From positions 1 through 14,361 of the forward strand of contig DRLF01000204.1 in the NCBI GenBank assembly GCA_011051425.1: DNA of 14,361 nt, written 5' to 3'. Of the stretch, positions 8,135-14,361 are shown one piece after another. The notes below the pieces were generated by a model. That model worked only from the letters and a program-made list of their open reading frames with translations. It was not told the origin of the DNA and did not search any database. Numbering within the stretch: the stretch's first letter is position 1; every line of letters starts with the position of its first letter. This stretch comes from Thiolapillus brandeum. GTDB lineage: Bacteria > Pseudomonadota > Gammaproteobacteria > Chromatiales > Chromatiaceae. The translations under genes were made by a program, and so were the position numbers.

Positions 8135-8163
8135 TTGCCGTTTGGCGGCGCGTTTTATACCAT
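8135..8163 (+). promoter_or_regulatory. Weak candidate map-glnD promoter
   Basis: TTGCCG (8135-8140, 4/6) and TACCAT (8158-8163, 4/6) have a 17-nt spacer and would start transcription near 8170, about 40 nt before map. The -10 overlaps the divergent rpsB -10, so the two promoters might exclude each other. Both elements are weak. Confidence 0.25.
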
Positions 8164-8182
8164 AAACGGCTTGATTCAACAA
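8154..8182 (-). promoter_or_regulatory. rpsB promoter with extended -10 and GC-rich discriminator
   Basis: The minus strand has TTGTTG (8182-8177), a 17-nt spacer and TATAAA (8159-8154), preceded by TGG, an extended -10. The bases after the -10 are ACGCGCCGCC, a GC-rich discriminator typical of promoters repressed by ppGpp/DksA. Transcription would start near 8147, about 120 nt before the rpsB ATG. This is the best promoter in the window. Confidence 0.7.
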
Positions 8183-8210
8183 ATTCGAGCCACAAACCCC
8201 AGGTACCAGG

Positions 8211-8984
8211 ATGGCCATAACCATAAAAACACCCGAAGAAATCGAGAAGATGCGTACAGCCGGACGCCTGGCGGCCGAGGTGCTTGAAATGATTGAACCC
8301 TTTGTAAAACCGGGGGTTAGCACGGACGAGCTGGACCGGATCTGCCATGACTACATCGTCAACGAGCAGCAGGCCATCCCTGCCCCGCTCAACTACCACG
8401 GCTTCCCGAAATCCATCTGCACCTCGGTGAATCACCAGGTCTGTCATGGCATTCCCAGCGACAAGGTACTGAAAAGCGGCGACATCATCAATATCGACAT
8501 TACTGTCATCAAGGATGGCTGGCACGGCGACACCAGCAAGATGTTCTGCGTGGGAAAGCCCAGCATTCTCGCCAGCCGCCTGTGCGACATCACCCGGGAA
8601 GCCATGTGGAAAGGCATCGATGTGGTTCGGCCCGGCGCCCATTTCGGCGATATCGGCCATGCCATACAGCGCTTCGTGGAGGCCAATCACTATTCCGTGG
8701 TGAGGGAATACTGCGGTCATGGCATTGGCCGGGGCTTCCACGAAGACCCGCAGGTATTGCATTTCGGCAAAGCCGGCAGTGGAGCGGAAATGCAGCCCGG
8801 CATGATCTTTACCATCGAACCCATGGTGAATGCAGGCAAGAAAGACGTCAAGCAACTCGGTGATGGCTGGACTGTGGTCACCCGCGACCGCAAGCTCTCC
8901 GCGCAATGGGAACATACCATTCTGGTCACTGAGACCGGCCACGAAGTCCTCACCCTGCGAAAAGAAGAGCAGGCAGAACACTGA
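8211..8984 (+). CDS. map: Methionine aminopeptidase, type I
   Basis: MetAP removes the initiator methionine from new proteins with small second residues and requires two metal ions. The 257-residue protein is a type Ia (short, no N-terminal extension) enzyme. The metal ligands are all present: D96 (in NIDITV), D107 (in HGDTSKMF), H170 (in CGHGIGRGFHEDP), E203 (in TIEPM) and E234 (in QWEHT). H79 in CHGIP and H177 are the substrate-contacting histidines. The start is ATG, with AGG 6-7 nt upstream. It is transcribed divergently from rpsB, the standard gammaproteobacterial arrangement. Its stop shares one base with the glnD start. Confidence 0.98.
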   Translation: MAITIKTPEEIEKMRTAGRLAAEVLEMIEPFVKPGVSTDELDRICHDYIVNEQQAIPAPLNYHGFPKSICTSVNHQVCHGIPSDKVLKSGDIINIDITVIKDGWHGDTSKMFCVGKPSILASRLCDITREAMWKGIDVVRPGAHFGDIGHAIQRFVEANHYSVVREYCGHGIGRGFHEDPQVLHFGKAGSGAEMQPGMIFTIEPMVNAGKKDVKQLGDGWTVVTRDRKLSAQWEHTILVTETGHEVLTLRKEEQAEH

Positions 8985-11617
8985 TGCCCATATCCCTCAT
9001 TCCGGACCTGGATCAGCAACTGAGCCAGGCCACAGACCCGCTCGCCGCTTTCCGCGACATCATCGTACGCAGCAAGACGGTACTTGCCGACCGCTTCAAC
9101 GCCGGCGAAGCTGTCGAGGATCTGGTGCATGCCCGCTCAGACTTCGTGGATCAGATACTGCAGCGCGCCTGGCAGCATTTCATTGCAACAGACAATGACG
9201 GCGCGCTGGTCGCCGTAGGCGGCTACGGGCGTGGTGAACTGCACCCAGCCTCCGATGTGGATGTGCTCATCCTGGTTGGCGCAGTGCCTGCAGGCAAGCA
9301 GGCAGAAGACATCGAGCAACTGATCACTTTCCTCTGGGATATCGGACTGGAAGTCGGGCACAGCGTGCGCACACTGGAACAGTGCGTGGAATCGGCTGTC
9401 GCCGATGTCACCATCGTCACCAATCTCATGGAATCGCGCTTTCTGGCAGGCAGTGAAATGCTGTTTCAGCAAATGAAAGTAACTACAGGACCAGACCGGA
9501 TCTGGCCCAGCGACGAATTCTTTTCCGCCAAGTGTGAGGAACAGAAGGCCCGTCATGCACGCTTCGGTGACACGGCCTACAACCTGGAACCCAACATCAA
9601 ATCCAACCCCGGCGGCCTGCGCGACATACAGATGATCGGCTGGGTGGTGAAGCGCCATTTCAATGCAGAGCGGCTGTCAGAACTGCTGCATCAGGGCTTC
9701 CTCACCGATGCAGAATACCAGGCGCTCAAGGCGGGTCAGTCCCATTTGTGGAAGATCCGCTTTGCCTTGCATCTGCTCACCGGCCGCCATGACGACCGCC
9801 TGCTGTTCGAGTACCAGCGCAGCATCGCCCGTCAGTTCGGCTACTGCGACGCCGACAGCAACCTGGCGGTGGAACAGTTCATGCAGGACTATTACCGCAC
9901 GGTCATGGAACTGAACCGTCTCAATGAAATGCTGCTGCAACTGTTCCAGGAAGCGATCCTGTATCAGAACAGGCCTTGCGATGTCGTCCGTATCAACAAC
10001 CGTTTCCAGTCCTGCAACGGCTATCTCGAGGCAAGCAATGCGGCAATCTTTGTCCGCTACCCCATCGCCATCCTGGAGCTGTTCCTCATCCTGCAGGAAC
10101 ACCCTGAACTGGAAGGCGTGCGCGCCAGCACCATACGGCTGATACGCGCCCACCTGCATCTGATCGACGAACGCTACCGTAAGGATATCCGCTCCCGCAG
10201 CCTTTTTCTGGAGATCCTCCGCCAGCCCCAGGGCATTTTCCACACCCTGCAGCGCATGCACCGCTATGGTGTGCTGGCCGCCTATATTCCCGCATTTGCC
10301 AACATCACCGGGCGTATGCAGTTCGATCTCTTCCATGTCTACACGGTGGACGAGCACACGCTGATGCTGCTGCGCAACCTGCGCCGTTTTTCGGTGCCGG
10401 AGTTCGAAGACGAATTTCCCCTGTGCTCCCGGGTATTCAAACAGCTGATCAAGCCGGAACTGCTGTATATCGCGGGCCTGTTCCACGATATCGCCAAAGG
10501 CCGCGGAGGTGACCATGCCATCCTCGGCGCGGAAGATGCCCTTGCCTTCTGCAAGCTGCATGACCTGTCCGACTACGACGCAGAAGTTGTGGCCTGGATC
10601 GTGCGCAGCCATCTGCTTATGTCCGTCACCGCCCAGCGACAGGACATCGAAGATCCCCTGGTAGTACAGAACTTTGCACAACAGGTGGGTGACCGTTCGC
10701 GTCTGGATTACCTTTACCTGCTGACCGTGGCCGACATTCGCGCCACCAACCCCAAGCGCTGGACTTCCTGGAAATCCTCACTGCTGAACCGTCTCTATCA
10801 CAGCACCCGGCAGACGCTGATACGCGGTCTGGAATCACCCCTGGGGCAGGATGAACTGATCCAGTCGAAGCAGGGCGAAGCACGCCGCATGCTCAATGAA
10901 AAAGGCTTCGGCGACGAGGACATCAACAGGTTCTGGCGGGAACTCAGCCTGGAATACTTCCTGCAGAACGATCCCGAAGAAATCGCCTGGCACGGCAACC
11001 TGTATTTGTCCGGCAAGGATTTCAGCAAACCGATGGTCGCCCTGCGCACTTCCGTGAGTCGCGGCTGCAACGAGATATTCATCGTGCAGAAGGATCAGAA
11101 GAACCTGTTTGCCCGCTGCACGGCCCTGATCGATCAATTGCACCTGAACACACTGGAAGCACGCATCCAGACCACCGACAGTGGCACCGCCCTGAACAGT
11201 TTTTTCGTGCTGGAGGTGGACGGTCACCATATCGCGCCGGAACGCAACAGGGAAATCCAGGAAATTCTGGAATACGGTCTGCAGGAAAGCACCGGCACGA
11301 CTCCCAAAGCACGTGCCCTGCCGCGGCGTTTGCAGGAGTTCTCCAGCAAGAGTGAGATCACCATCAGCCAGGATGTGCAGAACCACCATACTCTGTTGCG
11401 CATCAAGAGCATGGACCGTCCCGGCCTGCTGTCCCTCATCGCCTGGGTGCTGACGGAGCAGAATCTGCGTCTGCTGAATGCCAAGATCACCACTCTGGGC
11501 GCCATGGCGGACGATGTCTTCACCCTTACCGACAGCGATGGCAGAACCCTGTCTGATCAGGCACGCCTGGAAAAGCTCACACAGGCATTGCTCGAAACGC
11601 TCGACCAGCCTTCATGA
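8984..11617 (+). CDS. glnD: Bifunctional uridylyltransferase/uridylyl-removing enzyme (PII regulator)
   Basis: GlnD senses glutamine. It adds UMP to PII (GlnB/GlnK) when nitrogen is short and removes it when glutamine is plentiful, so controlling glutamine synthetase and NtrB/NtrC. At 877 residues it is full length. The N-terminal nucleotidyltransferase shows GGYGRGEL (79-86) with catalytic D91 and D93 in SDVDVLIL, and PNIKSNPGGLRDIQM further on. The HD hydrolase has H501-D502 in LFHDIAKGRGGDH. Two C-terminal ACT domains follow, from about 690 (GCNEIFIVQKDQKNLFARC) and about 800 (LLRIKSMDRPGLLSLIAWVL); these bind glutamine. Both catalytic centres look intact, so both activities are expected. 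The ATG overlaps the map stop (TGATG). The 3' end overlaps the convergent tsaB by 6 bases. No PII gene is in the window. Confidence 0.98.
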   Translation: MPISLIPDLDQQLSQATDPLAAFRDIIVRSKTVLADRFNAGEAVEDLVHARSDFVDQILQRAWQHFIATDNDGALVAVGGYGRGELHPASDVDVLILVGAVPAGKQAEDIEQLITFLWDIGLEVGHSVRTLEQCVESAVADVTIVTNLMESRFLAGSEMLFQQMKVTTGPDRIWPSDEFFSAKCEEQKARHARFGDTAYNLEPNIKSNPGGLRDIQMIGWVVKRHFNAERLSELLHQGFLTDAEYQALKAGQSHLWKIRFALHLLTGRHDDRLLFEYQRSIARQFGYCDADSNLAVEQFMQDYYRTVMELNRLNEMLLQLFQEAILYQNRPCDVVRINNRFQSCNGYLEASNAAIFVRYPIAILELFLILQEHPELEGVRASTIRLIRAHLHLIDERYRKDIRSRSLFLEILRQPQGIFHTLQRMHRYGVLAAYIPAFANITGRMQFDLFHVYTVDEHTLMLLRNLRRFSVPEFEDEFPLCSRVFKQLIKPELLYIAGLFHDIAKGRGGDHAILGAEDALAFCKLHDLSDYDAEVVAWIVRSHLLMSVTAQRQDIEDPLVVQNFAQQVGDRSRLDYLYLLTVADIRATNPKRWTSWKSSLLNRLYHSTRQTLIRGLESPLGQDELIQSKQGEARRMLNEKGFGDEDINRFWRELSLEYFLQNDPEEIAWHGNLYLSGKDFSKPMVALRTSVSRGCNEIFIVQKDQKNLFARCTALIDQLHLNTLEARIQTTDSGTALNSFFVLEVDGHHIAPERNREIQEILEYGLQESTGTTPKARALPRRLQEFSSKSEITISQDVQNHHTLLRIKSMDRPGLLSLIAWVLTEQNLRLLNAKITTLGAMADDVFTLTDSDGRTLSDQARLEKLTQALLETLDQPS

Positions 11618-12292
11618 CCTGACGGATTTTGCCGCCACATTGTCGCGGACATAGACAGGCAGGGCCTCCTCTGCGGCGACCGTCTCTCCTGCCAGCAGGG
11701 CAGCCAGTCCCAGGCTGGCGACATCCCGGGCGTGGATGCGCCACTCCCCCAGGGTCCTGGCGGCAGGGATGCCGGTTGCCTGCTGCAGCACCCCGGGATA
11801 GGCGCCCCAGCCACTGCCAATTCCCCAGCAGCCTTCAGCCTGCGAACCAACAGCATCCGGCTTGTCCACCCCCTCGGTCCCACAGATGACCATGCGACCA
11901 TCCTGCTGCAGGCAGCGGGCCCAGTAGACTTCCCCCATGCGCGCATCCAGCGCACTCAGCACCTGCTCCGCGCCCCGGGTGCGCCAGGCGCCCTGTGCGA
12001 GCGCCGCCAGAGTGGAAACAGGAGCCACGGGCAGATCGGCTCCCAGTGCAATTCCCTGGATGACACCGGTAGCGATCCTCACCCCGGTAAAGGAACCCGG
12101 CCCGCGACAGAAAGCCAGCGCATCCAGCTGCTGCACGTCAAGTCCGGCCTCGCCCAGCAGTTCATCGATCATGGGGAGTATCAGTTCGCTGTGTCTGCGG
12201 GGCGCAATCTCGAAGCGCCAGCGCATTTCATCATCGATGCCCAAGGCGACAGAACAACTGTCCTCTGTGGTGTCTACAGCCAGTAATTTCAT
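11612..12292 (-). CDS. tsaB: tRNA threonylcarbamoyladenosine biosynthesis protein TsaB
   Basis: TsaB (formerly YeaZ) is the non-catalytic partner that dimerises with TsaD and, with TsaE, transfers threonylcarbamoyl to A37 of ANN-decoding tRNAs. The 226-residue product begins LLAVDTTEDSCSVAL, the ASKHA-fold phosphate-1 loop. It contains RGPGSFTGVRIATGVIQGIA (starting at 63), the family hallmark, and SALDARMGEVYWA in the middle. It ends PVYVRDNVAAKS, matching the E. coli PVYLRNNVA tail. The ATG lies 4 nt after the stop of a small unknown gene, with no strong SD, so translation is likely coupled to that gene. The stop overlaps the convergent glnD. Confidence 0.95.
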   Translation of the reverse strand: MKLLAVDTTEDSCSVALGIDDEMRWRFEIAPRRHSELILPMIDELLGEAGLDVQQLDALAFCRGPGSFTGVRIATGVIQGIALGADLPVAPVSTLAALAQGAWRTRGAEQVLSALDARMGEVYWARCLQQDGRMVICGTEGVDKPDAVGSQAEGCWGIGSGWGAYPGVLQQATGIPAARTLGEWRIHARDVASLGLAALLAGETVAAEEALPVYVRDNVAAKSVRS

Positions 12293-12296
12293 GGGC

Positions 12297-12527
12297 TCAG
12301 GCGGTAAGCTTCTGGGAACGTTCGTGAGCTTCCTTCTGAGCGATTTTCAGGCGTCTTTCGAGCTCGGTTTCCAGAGATTTGTACACCTGGATTTCGGCGC
12401 GCTGATACACGGTTTCCGGAATCTGACCCGCGAAGGTGATGAGCGCATCGCAAAACGCGATATCGGCTTCCAGAGCGGATATCTTGACTTTGAAACGTGC
12501 GGGCAGAGGAATTTTTCTCGCTTCCAT
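12297..12527 (-). CDS. Small helical protein of unknown function
   Basis: I do not recognise this 76-residue protein. The first 15 or so residues (MEARKIPLPARFKVK) are basic with two prolines. The rest looks like two amphipathic helices: one around 16-35 (SALEADIAFCDALITFAG) and one around 37-72, rich in E, K, R and L (VYQRAEIQVYKSLETELERR). The charge pattern suggests a helical hairpin or short coiled coil. There is no signal peptide, membrane segment or cysteine pair. The start is ATG, with only a weak AGG 3 nt upstream. It lies 63 nt after the HPP-CBS gene and 4 nt before tsaB. Open length, tight spacing to tsaB and plausible amino-acid composition favour a real gene, but no family supports it. 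Confidence 0.6.
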   Translation of the reverse strand: MEARKIPLPARFKVKISALEADIAFCDALITFAGQIPETVYQRAEIQVYKSLETELERRLKIAQKEAHERSQKLTA

Positions 12528-12590
12528 GTGCCTATATTAGCAGTGTATCCGCTCGATAACCAAAACCCTTCCCTATTCCCAGGCCGCGGC

Positions 12591-13757
12591 TCATGCAGAT
12601 GCCAGCATATCCGCATGCAGCGCAGCCAGCAGGTTCTTCGGCGTAAGCATGCCGACCAGCCTTTCTTCGCTGTCAACCACCGGCAGATGATGTACACCTT
12701 TCTCGTAGAATACCGGAAACAGATCCAGGATATGCTGGTCCTCACGGATGGTGATGACGGGGGTGGTCATGACATGCCCGGCAAACTCGGGCTTGTCCGT
12801 GGTGACACCCTGGGAAGGCTTTATGAATGCACGCAGGCGTTTCGCCAGGGGACGCCCGTCTTCTCTCTTTACCTGATTGAGAAAATCAGCAATGGTGACG
12901 ATACCAATGACATGACGGCGCGAATCGATGATGGGCACACTGCGAATCTTGTGCCGCCACATGAGCTTCCAGATATCCTCGACCTTGTCACCGTACTCTG
13001 CACTGACCACATTCCGGGTCATGATCTCACCACAAAGAATTTCTCCCATGCGCCGTCGCCTGGCATGGGTGGCTGACAGATTGAAGATACGTGTCAGGTC
13101 GTCCCGCGAGACATCCACGTATTCGTTCATTTCTCTGAGGGCATATTCGAGATCTTCCCTGCCGATACTCAATCGCGCATCGACACGGTCTGTCCCCAAC
13201 TTGCTCTCCACAGATTTCTTCAACTGTTTCAGCGTATTGGGATAATACCGGTTCGGCAGCAGATTGTTGATCAGCAAGGCCCAGGCCAGCATGACAACCA
13301 CATTCACCAGCACCGGCGTGAGCAGGTATTCATAGCCCATGGCACGAATGGCATCACCACCCGCCACCACGGTCAGAGCAGTCGCCCCGCCCGGCGGATG
13401 CAGGCAACCTGTTACATACATCGCGAAGATGGCCAGGGACACGGCCAGCGCCCCGGCCAGCACAGGCTCCTTCACCAGGGCGGCCACGGTCACACCGATG
13501 AGACCGGAAATGAGATGGCCGCCGGCAAACGGCCAGGGCTGCGAGAGCGGCCCCAGGGGGACGGCAAACAGCAGCACCGCGGACGCTCCCATGGAGGCCA
13601 CCACCCAGGGCAGGTCTCTCGGATCCAGGAAAATACTGCTGGCCAGCATAACCAGTCCGATACCGCCAAGCGCCGCCAGCCCGGACAAGGCTTTTTCCCC
13701 CAGGCTGACGCTGTCCCGTGGCGGGAAGAACAGGGTCCTGAAGTCTTGGAACTTCAA
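12591..13757 (-). CDS. HPP-family membrane protein with two C-terminal CBS domains
   Basis: The first 170 or so residues of this 388-residue protein form an HPP-type membrane domain with four or five hydrophobic segments (about 23-44, 52-70, 80-96, 98-118, 146-167). The family signature is GASAVLLFAVPLGPLSQPWP (57-76) plus LHPPGGATALT (119-129). A cytosolic linker of about 75 residues follows. CBS1 (about 242-298) contains GIVTIADFL, with the T-x-x-D that binds adenine-nucleotide ribose (T288, D291). CBS2 (about 327-384) has a degenerate T-x-x-N (T372, N375). A plastid HPP protein is reported to transport nitrite; the substrate here is unknown, and gating by ATP/AMP through the CBS pair is inference. 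The start is TTG, overlapping the upstream stop as TTGA. A stop lies upstream in frame with no other start between, and GGGAAAGG precedes it by 9 nt. Confidence 0.9.
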   Translation of the reverse strand: MKFQDFRTLFFPPRDSVSLGEKALSGLAALGGIGLVMLASSIFLDPRDLPWVVASMGASAVLLFAVPLGPLSQPWPFAGGHLISGLIGVTVAALVKEPVLAGALAVSLAIFAMYVTGCLHPPGGATALTVVAGGDAIRAMGYEYLLTPVLVNVVVMLAWALLINNLLPNRYYPNTLKQLKKSVESKLGTDRVDARLSIGREDLEYALREMNEYVDVSRDDLTRIFNLSATHARRRRMGEILCGEIMTRNVVSAEYGDKVEDIWKLMWRHKIRSVPIIDSRRHVIGIVTIADFLNQVKREDGRPLAKRLRAFIKPSQGVTTDKPEFAGHVMTTPVITIREDQHILDLFPVFYEKGVHHLPVVDSEERLVGMLTPKNLLAALHADMLASA

Positions 13758-14361
13758 TTTGACGTACCTTTCCCGAGCATCTTTTTCAGATGATCAGGTA
13801 TGTTCCTGGCTCCGCTGAAATCCGCCTCTTGCACATGCGCATTGACAAAGCGGGAATTGGCCAGGTCAGCGTCCCTGAATGAAGTACCCTGCAGATGAGT
13901 ACCATTGAGCAGAGAATGGTTCAGGGTCGCCCCGCTGAAATCAGCACCCTCCAGCGATCCGCCCGTCAGCGTCGCATCATAAAAATAAGCATCCACCAGT
14001 TTGCTTTCGAGCAGAACCGCCCGCTGCATGAAGCAACCGGTGAAACGGCTGCCACTGAAATCACTCTCTTCCATGGCGATATCTTTCATGTAGGCATCCT
14101 GAAAGTTGGCATCGCGGGCGCTTACATCGTTCAGATTGGCCCCGAACATATCCGCCCCAACAAAACGGCTGCCATCGAGGACACTGCCGTCGAAAGTGGT
14201 ATGGAACAGTTCGGCCTCCAGAAAATCCGCTTTGCGAATGGTGCAGTCCGTCAGAAAAGCCCATTTCAGATTGGCTTCCTTTAGGCTCGCGCCGGAAAGA
14301 TTGCAACCGTTCAGCCGTGCATTTGAAAAATCCACACCGTTCAGCCCCGCATCCTGAATAT
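13754..14361 (-). CDS. Pentapeptide-repeat protein (5' end beyond right window edge)
   Basis: The frame is open from the right edge to the TGA at 13754, giving 201 visible residues. A GTG at 14335 could be read as a start, but repeats continue upstream of it (IQD-AGLNG-V), so the true N-terminus is outside the window. I count 36 uninterrupted pentapeptides following A(D/N)(L/F)xx, for example ADFLE, ADMFG, ANLND, ADFSG, ATLNH and ADLAN. The tail is ARNIPDHLKKMLGKGTSN. Such arrays fold into right-handed quadrilateral beta-helices; 36 repeats make about nine coils. The visible part has no membrane segment and no break like the loops of Qnr proteins. Function cannot be read from the repeats. It overlaps the HPP-CBS gene by 4 nt, suggesting coupled synthesis. 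Confidence 0.9.
   Translation of the reverse strand, partial: IQDAGLNGVDFSNARLNGCNLSGASLKEANLKWAFLTDCTIRKADFLEAELFHTTFDGSVLDGSRFVGADMFGANLNDVSARDANFQDAYMKDIAMEESDFSGSRFTGCFMQRAVLLESKLVDAYFYDATLTGGSLEGADFSGATLNHSLLNGTHLQGTSFRDADLANSRFVNAHVQEADFSGARNIPDHLKKMLGKGTSN
13767..13774 (-). promoter_or_regulatory. Ribosome binding site supporting the TTG start of the HPP-CBS gene
   Basis: GGGAAAGG on the minus strand, inside the end of the pentapeptide gene, lies 9 nt before the TTG at 13757. It supports an otherwise unusual start codon. Confidence 0.6.

Noticed and set aside
8073..8981. 302-codon minus-strand open frame opposite map
   Set aside because: It covers the map gene antisense and runs through the rpsB promoter region; map has every catalytic residue, so this is a shadow.
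9677..10681. 334-codon minus-strand open frame inside glnD
   Set aside because: glnD is complete on the other strand with all motifs in one frame; the antisense product shows no domain and has shadow composition.
12528..12590. Promoter for the small ORF and tsaB (TTGGTT, 18 nt, TAATAT)
   Set aside because: Both hexamers are weak and the predicted start would fall on the ORF's own start codon; operon read-through from the HPP-CBS gene explains expression as well.
14333..14335. GTG as the start of the pentapeptide gene
   Set aside because: The same frame stays open to the window edge and the pentapeptide pattern continues upstream of the GTG, so the gene starts outside the window.
13754..14361. 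Qnr/MfpA-type fluoroquinolone protection protein
   Set aside because: Repeats alone do not identify this; the visible array is longer in uninterrupted repeats and lacks the loops that break Qnr arrays, and the N-terminus is missing.

Overview
The window reads as a chromosomal housekeeping region of a gammaproteobacterium. Nearly all of it is coding, with moderately high GC and tight or overlapping genes. The left nine genes, all on the minus strand, run rpsB-tsf-pyrH-frr-uppS-cdsA-dxr-rseP-bamA. Having dxr between cdsA and rseP is the Pseudomonas-type order; Enterobacterales have dxr directly after frr. The divergent map-glnD pair next to rpsB is also typical of Gammaproteobacteria. I cannot name the genus from the sequence.

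Layout. 1-598 (-): the 5' third of bamA, cut by the left edge. 730-8025 (-): rseP, dxr, cdsA, uppS, frr, pyrH, tsf and rpsB. From pyrH to rseP the genes are mostly coupled by 1-7 nt overlaps. The rpsB-tsf unit ends at a clear intrinsic terminator, and pyrH follows with its own candidate promoter, which carries an 18-bp perfect palindrome in its spacer. 8026-8210: a divergent intergenic region with a good rpsB promoter and a structured rpsB leader. 8211-11617 (+): map and glnD, overlapping by one base. 11612-14361 (-): an accessory-looking cluster ending in tsaB. In transcription order it holds a long pentapeptide-repeat protein cut by the right edge, an HPP-family membrane protein with two CBS domains, an unrecognised 76-residue protein, and tsaB.

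How the genes work together. rpsB, tsf, frr, map and tsaB serve translation (ribosomal protein, elongation factor, ribosome recycling, N-terminal Met removal, tRNA t6A). pyrH makes UDP for RNA and cell-wall precursors. dxr and uppS make isoprenoid precursors and the undecaprenyl carrier. cdsA makes CDP-diacylglycerol for phospholipids. rseP and bamA handle envelope stress signalling and outer-membrane protein assembly. glnD is the nitrogen sensor acting on PII.

I see no mobile element, CRISPR array, tRNA or rRNA. No intergenic stretch exceeds about 190 bases. The least explained parts are the coupled pentapeptide/HPP-CBS pair, the small ORF before tsaB, and the palindrome in front of pyrH. 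The rest is standard.
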